From: Stenotrophomonas maltophilia
GTDB lineage: Bacteria; Pseudomonadota; Gammaproteobacteria; Xanthomonadales; Xanthomonadaceae
NCBI GenBank assembly: GCA_002364755.1
Contig: DEZI01000027.1
Coordinates: 221,247-272,585, forward strand
Direction of reading: 5' to 3'
Length of the DNA: 51,339 bases
Below, piece after piece: positions 25,184 to 33,119 of this stretch (positions within the stretch are counted from its first letter, which is position 1; every line of letters starts with the position of its first letter). The notes beneath the pieces were generated by a model. That model was not told the DNA's origin. It did not search any database and worked only from the letters and a program-made list of their open reading frames with translations. Both the position numbers and the translations under genes were made by a program.

Positions 25184-26065
25184 TCAGTACAGCGAACCAG
25201 CGTTGACGATCGGCTGGGTGCCGCGGTCCGAGCACAGCACGGTCAGCAGGTTGCTGACCATGTGCGCCTTGCGTTCCTCATCCAGCTGCACCACGCCGTT
25301 CTTCTGCAGTTCAGCCAGGGCCATTTCAACCATGCCCACGGCACCGGCGACGATGCGGGTACGCGCAGCGATCACCGCGTTGGCCTGCTGGCGCTGCAGC
25401 ATCGCCTGGGCGATCTCGGCGGCGTAGGCGAGGTGACTGATGCGTGCGTCGATCACCTGCACGCCGGCATCGGCCAGGCGCTCGGCCAGCTCGTTCTTGA
25501 GGTGCTGGGAAATCTCGCTGGCGTGGCTGCGCAGGGCCAGCTGGCCCTCTTCATGCTGGTCGTACGGGTAGCTGGTGGCCATCGCGCGCAGGGCGGATTC
25601 GGACTGGATGTGCACGAAGCTCTCGTAGTCGTCCACGTTGTAGACCGCCTCGGAGGCATCGATCACCTGCCAGACGATCACCGCAGCGATCTCGATCGGG
25701 CTGCCGTCCAGCTCGTTGACCTTCAGCTTGCCGCTTTCGAAATTGCGCACGCGCTGGCTGACCCGGCGCTTGCTGTAGAAGGGGTTGTTCCAGCGCAGGC
25801 CGTTGTCCTTGACGGTGCCCACGTACTTGCCGAACAGGCTCAGCACCGCCGCCTGGTTGGGCTGCACGGTGTAGAGGCCGGCCAGCGCGAAGATGGCCAG
25901 CGCCACGATCACGATCCCGCCGAACAGCATCAGCAGGTTTGGCGAGCCGGCAGTCGCCTTGGCCGCGACGCCGAGCACGAACAGCCCGGCGCCAGCCAGC
26001 GCGACCAGCAGGGCGCCCGCCAGCATGCCCAGGCCGTTGAGGGAGGAAAGCGACTTCTCTTTCAT
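25184..26065 (-). CDS. SPFH/Band 7 domain membrane protein
   Basis: A 293-aa protein with two N-terminal transmembrane helices (about residues 11-35 and 43-64) and then an SPFH (stomatin/prohibitin/flotillin/HflK) domain. GLYTVQPNQAAVLSLFGKYVGTV is the typical domain entry; the C-terminal helix-rich part (residues 195-290) suits oligomer formation. SPFH proteins build ring-like scaffolds in membranes and often modulate proteases. It heads a five-gene minus-strand operon. AAGGA lies a suitable distance before the ATG. The upstream region holds a perfect palindrome. Confidence 0.9.
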   Translation of the reverse strand: MKEKSLSSLNGLGMLAGALLVALAGAGLFVLGVAAKATAGSPNLLMLFGGIVIVALAIFALAGLYTVQPNQAAVLSLFGKYVGTVKDNGLRWNNPFYSKRRVSQRVRNFESGKLKVNELDGSPIEIAAVIVWQVIDASEAVYNVDDYESFVHIQSESALRAMATSYPYDQHEEGQLALRSHASEISQHLKNELAERLADAGVQVIDARISHLAYAAEIAQAMLQRQQANAVIAARTRIVAGAVGMVEMALAELQKNGVVQLDEERKAHMVSNLLTVLCSDRGTQPIVNAGSLY

Positions 26066-26095
26066 GGCAGTACGTCCTTGAGGAATCGTAGAAAC

Positions 26096-26112
26096 GATAT
26101 CAAATTGATATC
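26096..26112. promoter_or_regulatory. Perfect GATATCA palindrome upstream of the SPFH operon
   Basis: GATATCA-AAT-TGATATC, also readable as two GATATCA direct repeats 11 bp apart. It lies 30 nt before the SPFH start, in an AT-rich patch between the divergent SPFH and purT genes. A possible minus-strand promoter is CTGATA (26109-26114), an 18-bp spacer and TACGAT (26085-26090), which would put the palindrome in the spacer, typical of a repressor operator. The RHH protein of the same operon is the likeliest binder. Confidence 0.65.
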
Positions 26113-26197
26113 AGATCGCAAGTGCCGTTCGTCGGCTGGCCGGAGGCAGACCGGCTAGAATGCCCACCCGCCTTCACATTGCTGCCGGACCCCCGCC

Positions 26198-27385
26198 ATG
26201 GCCAAGCTTGGAACCCCGTTGTCCCCCTCCGCCACCCGCGTACTGCTGCTGGGCTCGGGCGAACTTGGCAAGGAAGTGGCCATCGAACTGCAGCGTCTGG
26301 GCGTGGAGGTGATTGCCGCCGATCGCTATGCCGATGCCCCGGCGATGCAGGTCGCGCACCGCTCGCACGTGATCGACATGCTCGACGCGATGGCGCTGCG
26401 CGCGTTGATCGCCCAGGAGCAGCCGCACCTGGTGGTGCCGGAAATCGAGGCCATCCACACCGAGACCCTGGTCCAGCTGGAGCAGGAGCAGGGCCTGCGG
26501 GTGATCCCGACCGCGCGCGCTGCACGCCTGACCATGGACCGCGAGGGCATCCGCCGCCTGGCCGCCGAGACCCTGGGCCTGCCGACCTCGCCGTACCGCT
26601 TCGTCGATACCGAAGCCGAGTACCGCGCCGCCGTGGCCGCCATCGGCCTGCCGTGCGTGGTCAAGCCGGTGATGTCGTCCTCGGGCAAGGGCCAGAGCAC
26701 CCTGCGCAGCGAAGCGGACATCGGCGCGGCGTGGGAGTACGCGCAGACCGGCGGTCGTGCCGGTGCCGGCCGTTGCATCGTCGAAGGCTTCATCGATTTC
26801 GATTACGAGATCACCCTGCTGACCGTGCGCCATGCCGGCGGCACCTCGTTCTGCGCGCCGATCGGCCACCTGCAGAAGGACGGTGACTACCGCGAAAGCT
26901 GGCAGCCGCAGCCGATGTCCAGCGCTGCGCTGGCGCGTGCGGAGGAAATCTCGCGCGCGATCACCGACGACCTCGGCGGCTGGGGCCTGTTCGGCGTGGA
27001 GCTGTTCGTGAAGGGCGATGAGGTGTGGTTCAGCGAAGTCTCACCGCGTCCGCACGACACCGGCCTGGTGACCCTGGTCTCGCAGGAGCTGAGCGAATTC
27101 GCCCTGCACGCCCGCGCGATCCTGGGCCTGCCGATTCCGGTGATCCGCCAGAGCGGCCCGTCGGCCTCGTGCGCGCTGCTGGCGCATGGCGAAGGCGTGC
27201 CGTACTTCAACAACGTCGCCGCCGCGCTGCAGGTGCCGGACACTGCCGTGCGCCTCTTCGGCAAGCCGAGCGTGCATGGCCAACGCCGCGTGGGCGTGAC
27301 CCTGGCGCGCGCCGCGACCATTGACGAAGCCCGCACCATCGCGCGTGATGCCGCCGAAACCATCGGCGTCGAACTGCGCCCGTAA
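26198..27385 (+). CDS. purT: Formate-dependent phosphoribosylglycinamide formyltransferase PurT
   Basis: A 395-aa ATP-grasp enzyme making FGAR from GAR, formate and ATP in purine synthesis. Diagnostic stretches include the N-terminal LLLGSGELGKEVAIELQRLG, VPEIEAIHTETL, the ATP-grasp VVKPVMSSSGKGQS (about residues 152-165) and VWFSEVSPRPHDTGLVTL. Its length matches the E. coli enzyme (392 aa). A -10-like TAGAAT is at 26156-26161. It is divergent from the SPFH operon and followed by a SMAG pair. Confidence 0.97.
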   Translation: MAKLGTPLSPSATRVLLLGSGELGKEVAIELQRLGVEVIAADRYADAPAMQVAHRSHVIDMLDAMALRALIAQEQPHLVVPEIEAIHTETLVQLEQEQGLRVIPTARAARLTMDREGIRRLAAETLGLPTSPYRFVDTEAEYRAAVAAIGLPCVVKPVMSSSGKGQSTLRSEADIGAAWEYAQTGGRAGAGRCIVEGFIDFDYEITLLTVRHAGGTSFCAPIGHLQKDGDYRESWQPQPMSSAALARAEEISRAITDDLGGWGLFGVELFVKGDEVWFSEVSPRPHDTGLVTLVSQELSEFALHARAILGLPIPVIRQSGPSASCALLAHGEGVPYFNNVAAALQVPDTAVRLFGKPSVHGQRRVGVTLARAATIDEARTIARDAAETIGVELRP

Positions 27386-27389
27386 GCAG

Positions 27390-27468
27390 GTAGCGCCGGG
27401 CCATGCCCGGCGGCTCTGGGTGTGTGCAACGGGGCCTGGAAAAGCCGCCGGGCATGGCCCGGCGCTAC
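27390..27468. repeat. Inverted SMAG pair between purT and the EEP gene
   Basis: A GTAG-headed GCCGGGCCATGCCCGGC element (27390-27412) faces an inverted copy ending in CTAC (27446-27468), 33 nt apart. It lies between convergent genes and is likely the transcript end for both. Confidence 0.9.
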
Positions 27469-27472
27469 CGGG

Positions 27473-28687
27473 TTACTTGACGTCCACCCACACCAGGTGG
27501 TGGTCGCTGCCGTCGGCGATCTTCGCTTCCGGGCTTTCATTGGCCGGCCAGAAGACGCCGCTGCCGACGTACTCGAAGCCGGTCGAGGGCAGCACGTAAT
27601 CCAGGCGCATGGTGCCGGACTTCGGGCCGAAATCGCCGGTGGCGTGGAACGGCGCGCCCTTGCGCACGATGCCCTTGGCCGCATAGGCCAGGCTGGTCTG
27701 CTCGCCACCGACGCTGCGCGGGGTGGGGTAGCGCAGCACGCGCGGATTCTCGATCAGGTTGACGATGGCGTCGTGGCGACCGTCGCCGTCCACCGGGTCG
27801 TTGTTCAGATCGCCGAAGATCACGAAGCGCGCGTCCTGGGCCAGGCCGCCGCAGTGGCCCTTGTCATCGCACAGCCACGGCTTGTCGCCGGCCGACAGGT
27901 ATTCCTGCCACAGGCGCAGTTCGTCGTGGTTGCGCGCGGCATTGCGCTTTTCCGGGCCGTCGAACACCGGCGGCGTCGGGTGCGAGACCAGCGCGTGGAC
28001 CACGCCGGCCGGGGTCTTTACCGGCACGTCCCAGTGCGACTTCGAGGACAGGCGCAGCTGCGACCATACCTGGTCGTTGTAGAAGCTCTTGCCGGTGCGC
28101 GGGTCGACCGGGCGGATCGCGCCGGGCATCGTGCTCCACTTCAGGAGCTGGAAGCTGCGCACCTTGGCTTCGTCGATCGGGTAGCGCGACAGCACCAGCA
28201 TGCCGTACTGGCCCGGGTGCAGGCCGTAGCCCCAGGCGTCGTTGCCGCGGCTGCGGCCTTCGCCGCCGACCGTGCCGTTGCCGTCCAGGTCCAGGCCGCT
28301 GGGCACGCCGGTGTTGACCGGCGCCAGGTAGCGGTAGGCGAAGTGCAGCGGCTTGCCGCCGCCGGGCTGGGCCACTTCCAGGTAGCGCTTCTGCAACAGG
28401 TCGGCGGCGCGGTGGGCGTCGTCGAAGTCGAATTCGTTCAACAGCACCAGGTCCGGGCGCACCTGCTGCAGCACCGCGGCGATCTTGCGCGCGTGCTCGC
28501 TGTCGCCTTCCAGTTCCTTGATCAGGCCGCCGGCATCATCCGAATACAGCGAAGTGTTGTAGGTGGCCAGGCGCAGCGTCGAGGACGGCTTGTCGGTCAT
28601 CGCAGGGGACTTGCCGAAGGCGGAGGCGCTGGCGCCGCAGAGCAGGGCCAGGGCGAGGATCAGGGGACGGCGGCGGGTGATGTTCAT
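27473..28687 (-). CDS. Exported endonuclease/exonuclease/phosphatase-family protein
   Basis: A 404-aa protein with signal peptide (residues 1-24, ending AFG). The EEP-fold metal-dependent phosphodiesterase motifs are present: ATYNTSLY early, LNEFDF (catalytic Glu), VIFGDLNNDP (Asp/Asn) and SDHHLV at the C-terminus. An acidic insert DLDGNGTVGGEG may bind calcium. It probably degrades nucleic acids or phosphoesters outside the cytoplasm; the substrate is not deducible. Confidence 0.87.
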   Translation of the reverse strand: MNITRRRPLILALALLCGASASAFGKSPAMTDKPSSTLRLATYNTSLYSDDAGGLIKELEGDSEHARKIAAVLQQVRPDLVLLNEFDFDDAHRAADLLQKRYLEVAQPGGGKPLHFAYRYLAPVNTGVPSGLDLDGNGTVGGEGRSRGNDAWGYGLHPGQYGMLVLSRYPIDEAKVRSFQLLKWSTMPGAIRPVDPRTGKSFYNDQVWSQLRLSSKSHWDVPVKTPAGVVHALVSHPTPPVFDGPEKRNAARNHDELRLWQEYLSAGDKPWLCDDKGHCGGLAQDARFVIFGDLNNDPVDGDGRHDAIVNLIENPRVLRYPTPRSVGGEQTSLAYAAKGIVRKGAPFHATGDFGPKSGTMRLDYVLPSTGFEYVGSGVFWPANESPEAKIADGSDHHLVWVDVK

Positions 28688-28725
28688 GGGCCGTATTGTG
28701 CACCCGGCCCGGTGTCAGCGGTTTG

Positions 28726-29481
28726 TCAGCGTCCGTCCAGATCGCTGTCGAAATCATGCCAGCGACGGCCGTCGTAGGCCTCCAGCGGGCGGTAGCGGCG
28801 CTTGTAGTCCATCTTCTGGTGGTCGCGGATCCAATAGCCGAGGTACAGGTGCGGCAGGCCCTCGCGCCGGGCCCATTCGATCTGCTGCAGGATGGCGAAG
28901 GTGCCCAGGCCGCGCGCGGCATGGTCCGGATCGAAGAAGGTGTAGACCGCCGACAGGCCGTGTTCGGTCACGTCGGTCACCGCTACCCCCAGCAGCTGGC
29001 TGGGCTGGCCGTCATGGCCGGGCAGGCGCATCTCCAGGAAGCGGGTATGCGACCAGCTGCCGATCAGGAACTGCTCGAACTCGTGCGGGCCGTGGTCGTC
29101 CATGCCGCCGTTGGCATGGCGATGGGTCAGGTAGCGGTGGTACAGGTCGAACAGGTCCTGGCGCGGCATGGCGGCGGTGATGCGCACCTCCAGGTCGGCA
29201 TTGCGCGCGGCGCAGCGGCGCTGGCTGCGGTCGGCGGCGAACCGCGCCACCGGGATGCGCACGGCCACGCAGGCATGGCACTGCGCGCAGTGCGGGCGGT
29301 AGACCAGGTCGCCACTGCGGCGGAAGCCCCAGCTCAGGGCCAGCGGGTACAGCCCACCGAGGCGGCGGTCCTGCGGGTCCAGCACCAGATCGCGCGCAAC
29401 GCGGTCCGACCAGTACCCGCAGGGGTGCTCGCCGGTCTGGAACAGTCTCAGTTCGTCGTCTCTGTCGCCGTGGATCGCCAT
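28726..29481 (-). CDS. bpt: Aspartate/glutamate leucyl(arginyl)transferase, N-end rule
   Basis: A 251-aa enzyme of the ATE/Bpt family, which adds Leu (or Arg) from tRNA to proteins with N-terminal Asp or Glu and marks them for ClpS/ClpAP breakdown. Conserved cysteines are Cys21 (CGYW) and CAQCHAC at 65-71. The C-terminal AVYTFFDPDHAARGLGTFAILQ is the acetyltransferase-like part, followed by LYLGYWI. The ATG at 29479-29481 (MAIHGDRDDE) gives the family's normal length. Which amino acid it transfers cannot be told from sequence alone; bacterial Bpt is the more likely assignment. Confidence 0.93.
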   Translation of the reverse strand: MAIHGDRDDELRLFQTGEHPCGYWSDRVARDLVLDPQDRRLGGLYPLALSWGFRRSGDLVYRPHCAQCHACVAVRIPVARFAADRSQRRCAARNADLEVRITAAMPRQDLFDLYHRYLTHRHANGGMDDHGPHEFEQFLIGSWSHTRFLEMRLPGHDGQPSQLLGVAVTDVTEHGLSAVYTFFDPDHAARGLGTFAILQQIEWARREGLPHLYLGYWIRDHQKMDYKRRYRPLEAYDGRRWHDFDSDLDGR

Positions 29482-29644
29482 GGGCACAGCATAGCCCCAG
29501 CGTGTCGCAATGGCCGCGACTGTCCGCCGGATGAACGGAACCGGCAGCTGCGTCAACCGATGTCGTGGTCGGGCGTTGTTGTCTCCCGAGGGTGAAGTGA
29601 TCACCTCGACGCAATGACGCAATCCCCATACCAGGAGTGACTCC

Positions 29645-30214
29645 ATGATCCGTACCCCCCTGCTGCTGGCCCTGCTGCTGGGCACCTCCGCCACCGGCAT
29701 CGCCCTGGCCGCCGATAACCCCGCCAACCCGAATGCCCCGGCGCAGCGTCATGCCAAGCTGGACACCAATGGCGATGGCGTCATCGACCGCAGTGAAGCT
29801 GCCGCCAACCCGCGCCTGGCCGCGAAGTTCGACGCGCTGGACAGGAACAAGGACGGCAAGCTGTCGCGTGACGAGCTGCCGCGCTGGAAGCATGGCCGTC
29901 GTGGTGGCCCGGGCGCCTGGATGGCCAAGCTGGACGTGAACAAGGACGGCCGCATCAGCCGTGAGGAAGCCAAGGCCGATCCGCGCCTGGCCGCGCGCTT
30001 CGACCAGATGGACGTCAACAAGGACGGCTACCTGGACAAGGCCGACCGCGAGCTGCGCATGAAGCAGCACCGTGATGCCTGGTTCGCCGCCGCCGACACC
30101 AACAAGGATGGCCAGCTGAGCAAGGCCGAGTTCGATGCCGCCAAGGGCCCGATGCACGGTGGCCCGCGCCACGGCGGCCCGCGTGATGGCAACGCACCGA
30201 AGCCGCCGCGCTGA
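29645..30214 (+). CDS. Secreted five-EF-hand calcium-binding protein
   Basis: A 189-aa exported protein, signal peptide residues 1-22. Five EF-hand loops: 40-51 (DTNGDGVIDRSE), 66-77 (DRNKDGKLSRDE), 97-108 (DVNKDGRISREE), 123-134 (DVNKDGYLDKAD, with Asp instead of Glu at position 12) and 151-162 (DTNKDGQLSKAE). The C-terminal tail is Gly/Pro/His/Arg-rich. It probably senses or buffers extracytoplasmic calcium; no partner is evident. ATG at 29645 follows CAGGAGTGACTCC. A hairpin lies downstream at 30236-30262. Confidence 0.9.
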   Translation: MIRTPLLLALLLGTSATGIALAADNPANPNAPAQRHAKLDTNGDGVIDRSEAAANPRLAAKFDALDRNKDGKLSRDELPRWKHGRRGGPGAWMAKLDVNKDGRISREEAKADPRLAARFDQMDVNKDGYLDKADRELRMKQHRDAWFAAADTNKDGQLSKAEFDAAKGPMHGGPRHGGPRDGNAPKPPR

Positions 30215-30235
30215 ACCCCGCAGCGGTGACCAACG

Positions 30236-30262
30236 ACAACGCCGGCCTCGTGCCGGCGTTGT
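30236..30262 (+). terminator. Hairpin between EF-hand and sigma-factor genes
   Basis: Perfect 11-bp stem ACAACGCCGGC / GCCGGCGTTGT with a CTCGT loop and a short T content on either side. It lies between convergent genes and could serve both. Confidence 0.75.
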
Positions 30263-30275
30263 CCGTTGCAGGGTC

Positions 30276-31493
30276 CTACAGTCGCCCGCTGCGCGCCAGC
30301 GAATACACCAGCAGCGCCACCACCATCACGTTCATCGCCAGCACGCCGGTCCGGCCGTAGGCCAGTTCATAGCTCCAGTTCCTCGCCGAGCGGCCCTTGC
30401 GCGCGGCGTCGCGGGCAATCAGCGGTTTCATGATCCGTTGCAGCGGTACCAGGCACTGGTAATTCACCACGCCCAGGCCGATGACCAGGAGGGCAAGCTG
30501 CAGCCACAGCGGCACGGCCAGCATCAGCGAGACCAGCAGGCTGGTGCAGACGACCATCGCAGTGAACGTATTGAGGTGCACGAACCGCCGCACCTCGGCC
30601 TGCTCCTGCGGCGTGTCTGCAAAGCGCAGCAGGAAGCGACCGCCGAGATAGCTGCCGGCAACGCCGCCGATGACGCCACCGGCAATGGCCCCCCAGTTGC
30701 TGGCGGGAATCAGGTGCAGCTGGCTGGCAGCGGCGGTCAACGAACCCATGGCGGCACCGCCCGCGGCGCTGACCCCGCCCAGCCCCAGTTTGCTGCCACC
30801 CACGCCTACCCCGGTGCCCAGCAGGATCGCCGCGCTGGCCGTGCCCGGTGCAGCGATCAGCACCATTGACACCACTGTTGTCGCAAACGCGGCACTGGGC
30901 GCACTGCTGCGGGCGAAGTCGCCGAAGCGCTGCAGCAGGCCGTCGCGCACCTGCGCGCGTGCACGTGACAGGCGTTTGCGCACGGCCGCATCGCTGAGGC
31001 CGAGCAGGTCGGCCACCTGCTGCGAACGCTGGCCTTCGCGGTAATAGAGCAACAGCACCTCGCGGCTGTCGCTGGGCAGGGCCGAGATGATGTCCTCGGC
31101 GGCCACTTCTTCTTCCAGCCGCTGCAGGCGGTCGGCCGCGACCGGCGTCGGGTCGGCGGCCATGCCCAGCGCGACTTCGGCGGCGTCGCCGGTCAGCGGA
31201 CGGCCGCGCTGCGCGCGCAGCCAGTCGCGGGCCAGGTTGCGGGTGATCTGCCGCAGCCACGGCAGGAAGCTGGTCGAGCTGCGCAGCTGGTGCAGCTGCT
31301 GCCAGGCTTTGACGAAGGCCTCCTGGGCGATGTCCTCGCTGGCCTGGCGGTCGCGGGTGATCGCCAGGGCGATGGCGGTGACCGTGTTCTGGCAGGCCAG
31401 CACGATGCGCCCATAGGCGTGCTGGCAGCCAGTGCTGGCCGCCGGCAGCTCGCGTTCCAGCGTCTCGTCGATCGTTGCAGCGAAAGTCGTCAT
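30276..31493 (-). CDS. ECF-type sigma factor fused to a C-terminal membrane domain
   Basis: A 405-aa protein, about twice the length of a standard ECF sigma factor. Sigma region 2 is at about residues 22-95 (EDIAQEAFVKAWQQL, WLRQITRNLARDWLR) and region 4 at about 128-182 (LPSDSREVLLLYYREGQRSQQVADLLGLSDAAVRKRLSRARAQVR). From about residue 203 on there are several hydrophobic helices (203-225, 267-285, 308-349 as two, 383-401) with Gly/Ala-rich links. No anti-sigma gene is adjacent. The membrane domain may act as a built-in anti-sigma or sensor. The ATG at 31491-31493 is preceded by GGAGCTGCCGCC. Confidence 0.87.
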   Translation of the reverse strand: MTTFAATIDETLERELPAASTGCQHAYGRIVLACQNTVTAIALAITRDRQASEDIAQEAFVKAWQQLHQLRSSTSFLPWLRQITRNLARDWLRAQRGRPLTGDAAEVALGMAADPTPVAADRLQRLEEEVAAEDIISALPSDSREVLLLYYREGQRSQQVADLLGLSDAAVRKRLSRARAQVRDGLLQRFGDFARSSAPSAAFATTVVSMVLIAAPGTASAAILLGTGVGVGGSKLGLGGVSAAGGAAMGSLTAAASQLHLIPASNWGAIAGGVIGGVAGSYLGGRFLLRFADTPQEQAEVRRFVHLNTFTAMVVCTSLLVSLMLAVPLWLQLALLVIGLGVVNYQCLVPLQRIMKPLIARDAARKGRSARNWSYELAYGRTGVLAMNVMVVALLVYSLARSGRL

Positions 31494-31563
31494 GGCGGCA
31501 GCTCCTGCTGGGATTGTGTCCCAAGACGGAGCTGCGCGCCGGGTGTGACCGGTTTGCGTTCCG

Positions 31564-31590
31564 GTAGCGCCGGGCATGGCCCGGCGCTAC
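31564..31590. repeat. Perfectly palindromic SMAG element
   Basis: GTAGCGCCGGGC-ATG-GCCCGGCGCTAC: a perfect 12-bp stem with both the GTAG head and its complement CTAC. Most other copies here have a head on only one side. It sits between the sigma-factor start and the next gene's stop. Confidence 0.9.
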
Positions 31591-31597
31591 CTGCGCC

Positions 31598-32107
31598 TTA
31601 CGTGGACGGCTGGATGCGGACGCGGACTTCTTCCTCTTCCGGCGGCGCCTGCGGGGCCGGTTGCGCCTGCTGCGGCTGGACCTGCGGGGCCGGGGCCGGT
31701 GCGGCGGGAGCCGGGGCGCCGCGGTGGCGAAGGCCGATCACCAGCGCCACGCCGGCGATCACCACCAGCAGGGCGATGCGGATGCGCCAGGCCCAGCCGC
31801 GGCCACTGCCGGTGGTCTTGACGGTATCGCGGAAGGCGAATTCGGCGGTCGGGTGGTCGCGGCGGGTGGTGTCGAGCAGGCGCGCGTCACGCAGGATCTC
31901 GCGTGCACGCGGCTGGTCGTCGGCACGCACGATCCACACCGCCGGGTAGCCCTGGCTGTTGCCCAGGTCGGTATAGCTGAACTGGCCACGGCGACGGGTC
32001 TTGTACGAGCGGCCGTTGGTCACCTTCACTTCGATGTCGTGGCTGCGCAGCAGCTCGGCCACGCCCTCGACGGTTTCCACGCGCTGGCTGCTGAAAATCT
32101 GGCGCAT
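31598..32107 (-). CDS. DUF2007-like protein with a membrane helix and Pro-rich tail
   Basis: A 169-aa protein. The N-terminal ~80 residues (MRQIFSSQRVETVEGVAELL... AREILRDARLLD) resemble DUF2007, a small PII-like/signal-transducing domain. A single membrane helix follows (IRIALLVVIAGVALVIGL, about 109-126). The tail is Pro/Ala/Gln-rich and ends with EEEEVRVRI. Its ATG lies 3 nt after the stop of the TesB thioesterase gene, so the two form an operon. Function unknown. Confidence 0.78.
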   Translation of the reverse strand: MRQIFSSQRVETVEGVAELLRSHDIEVKVTNGRSYKTRRRGQFSYTDLGNSQGYPAVWIVRADDQPRAREILRDARLLDTTRRDHPTAEFAFRDTVKTTGSGRGWAWRIRIALLVVIAGVALVIGLRHRGAPAPAAPAPAPQVQPQQAQPAPQAPPEEEEVRVRIQPST

Positions 32108-32110
32108 TGC

Positions 32111-33031
32111 TTACTCCTTGGCCGGCACGGCGGCCGCGGCATCCTGGTCCGGTACCACGCGGATCAGGCCTTCCTGGGCGGTGCTGGCCACCAGCACGCC
32201 ATCACGGGTGAAGAACTGGCCACGCGCCAGGCCGCGCGAATCCTGCGCGCTGGGGCTGTCCAGCGAATACAGCAGCCAGTCGTCGGCGCGGAACGGGCGG
32301 TGGAACCAGATCGCGTGGTCCAGCGAAGCCATCTGCACGTGCGGATGGTAGTAGCTGATGCCGTGCGGGAAGGTGGCCGTGCCCAGCAGGTGGAAGTCGG
32401 AGGCATAGGCCAGCAACGCCTGATGCAGCTCGGGCGCATCGCCGACCGGTTCGCTCAGGCGCAGCCACACCTGGTGGTAGGGCGGGCGCTTGGGTGGGTT
32501 CAGTTCGTCGCGCGGGTACACGTGGCGGAACTCGAACGGGCCCCCGCGCGAGAGCCAGCGCTGCACCTTGATCGGCAGCCGCTCCAGCACCTCGGCCGGC
32601 AGCGGACGGTTCGGTTCGATGTCCTCCGGCTGCGGCACCTCGGGCATCTTGTGCTGGTGCTGGGCACCGGTCTCGGCCTGCTGGAACGAGGCCGCGCAGA
32701 AGAAGATCACCTTGCCGTGCTGGATCGCGGTGACCCGGCGCACGGAGAAGCTGCCGCCATCACGGGTACGGTCCACGTCATAGACGATGGGGTGGTCGAT
32801 GTTGCCGGCACGCAGGAAGTAGGCATGCAGCGAGTGCACGTGGCGGCCGTTGTCGACCGTGGCCTGTGCCGCCGCGAGCGCCTGGCCCAGCACCTGGCCG
32901 CCGAACACGTACTTGGTGCCGATGTCGCGGCTCTGCCCGCGGAACAGGTTGTCCTCCAGCCGCTCCAGGGTGAGCAGGTCGATCAGCTCGGAGACGACGG
33001 GTTCGGGCGTGTCGTTCAAGGGGGCGGCCAC
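32111..33031 (-). CDS. tesB: Acyl-CoA thioesterase II (TesB)
   Basis: A 306-aa double-hotdog thioesterase that releases fatty acids from acyl-CoA. Typical stretches: FRGQSRDIGTKYVFGGQVLGQALAA near the N-terminus, SLHAYFLRAGN, and ASLDHAIWFHRPFRADDWLLY with the catalytic Asp in the second hotdog. The start is most likely the GTG at 33029-33031 ((M)AAPLNDTPEP). The longer open frame runs through a GGGGTC repeat and is rejected. Paired with the DUF2007-like gene downstream. Confidence 0.92.
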   Translation of the reverse strand: MAAPLNDTPEPVVSELIDLLTLERLEDNLFRGQSRDIGTKYVFGGQVLGQALAAAQATVDNGRHVHSLHAYFLRAGNIDHPIVYDVDRTRDGGSFSVRRVTAIQHGKVIFFCAASFQQAETGAQHQHKMPEVPQPEDIEPNRPLPAEVLERLPIKVQRWLSRGGPFEFRHVYPRDELNPPKRPPYHQVWLRLSEPVGDAPELHQALLAYASDFHLLGTATFPHGISYYHPHVQMASLDHAIWFHRPFRADDWLLYSLDSPSAQDSRGLARGQFFTRDGVLVASTAQEGLIRVVPDQDAAAAVPAKE

Positions 33032-33062
33032 AGCAGTGAAGAAGCCTTGATTATACCGGTCA

Positions 33063-33103
33063 GGGGTCGGATCCCTTTCGCTTTGCGAAAGGGCTCTGAC
33101 CCC
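33063..33103. repeat. GGGGTC-type palindromic repeat, copy 3
   Basis: Starts GGGGTCGGATCCCTTTCG and ends CGAAAGGGCTCTGACCCC with a CTTTG centre, so the CCCTTTCG/CGAAAGGG arms form a hairpin. Same outer ends as the element at 11446-11484. It lies upstream of tesB and after the enoyl-CoA hydratase stop. Confidence 0.78.
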
Positions 33104-33119
33104 AGGGCAGGCGCGGCGG

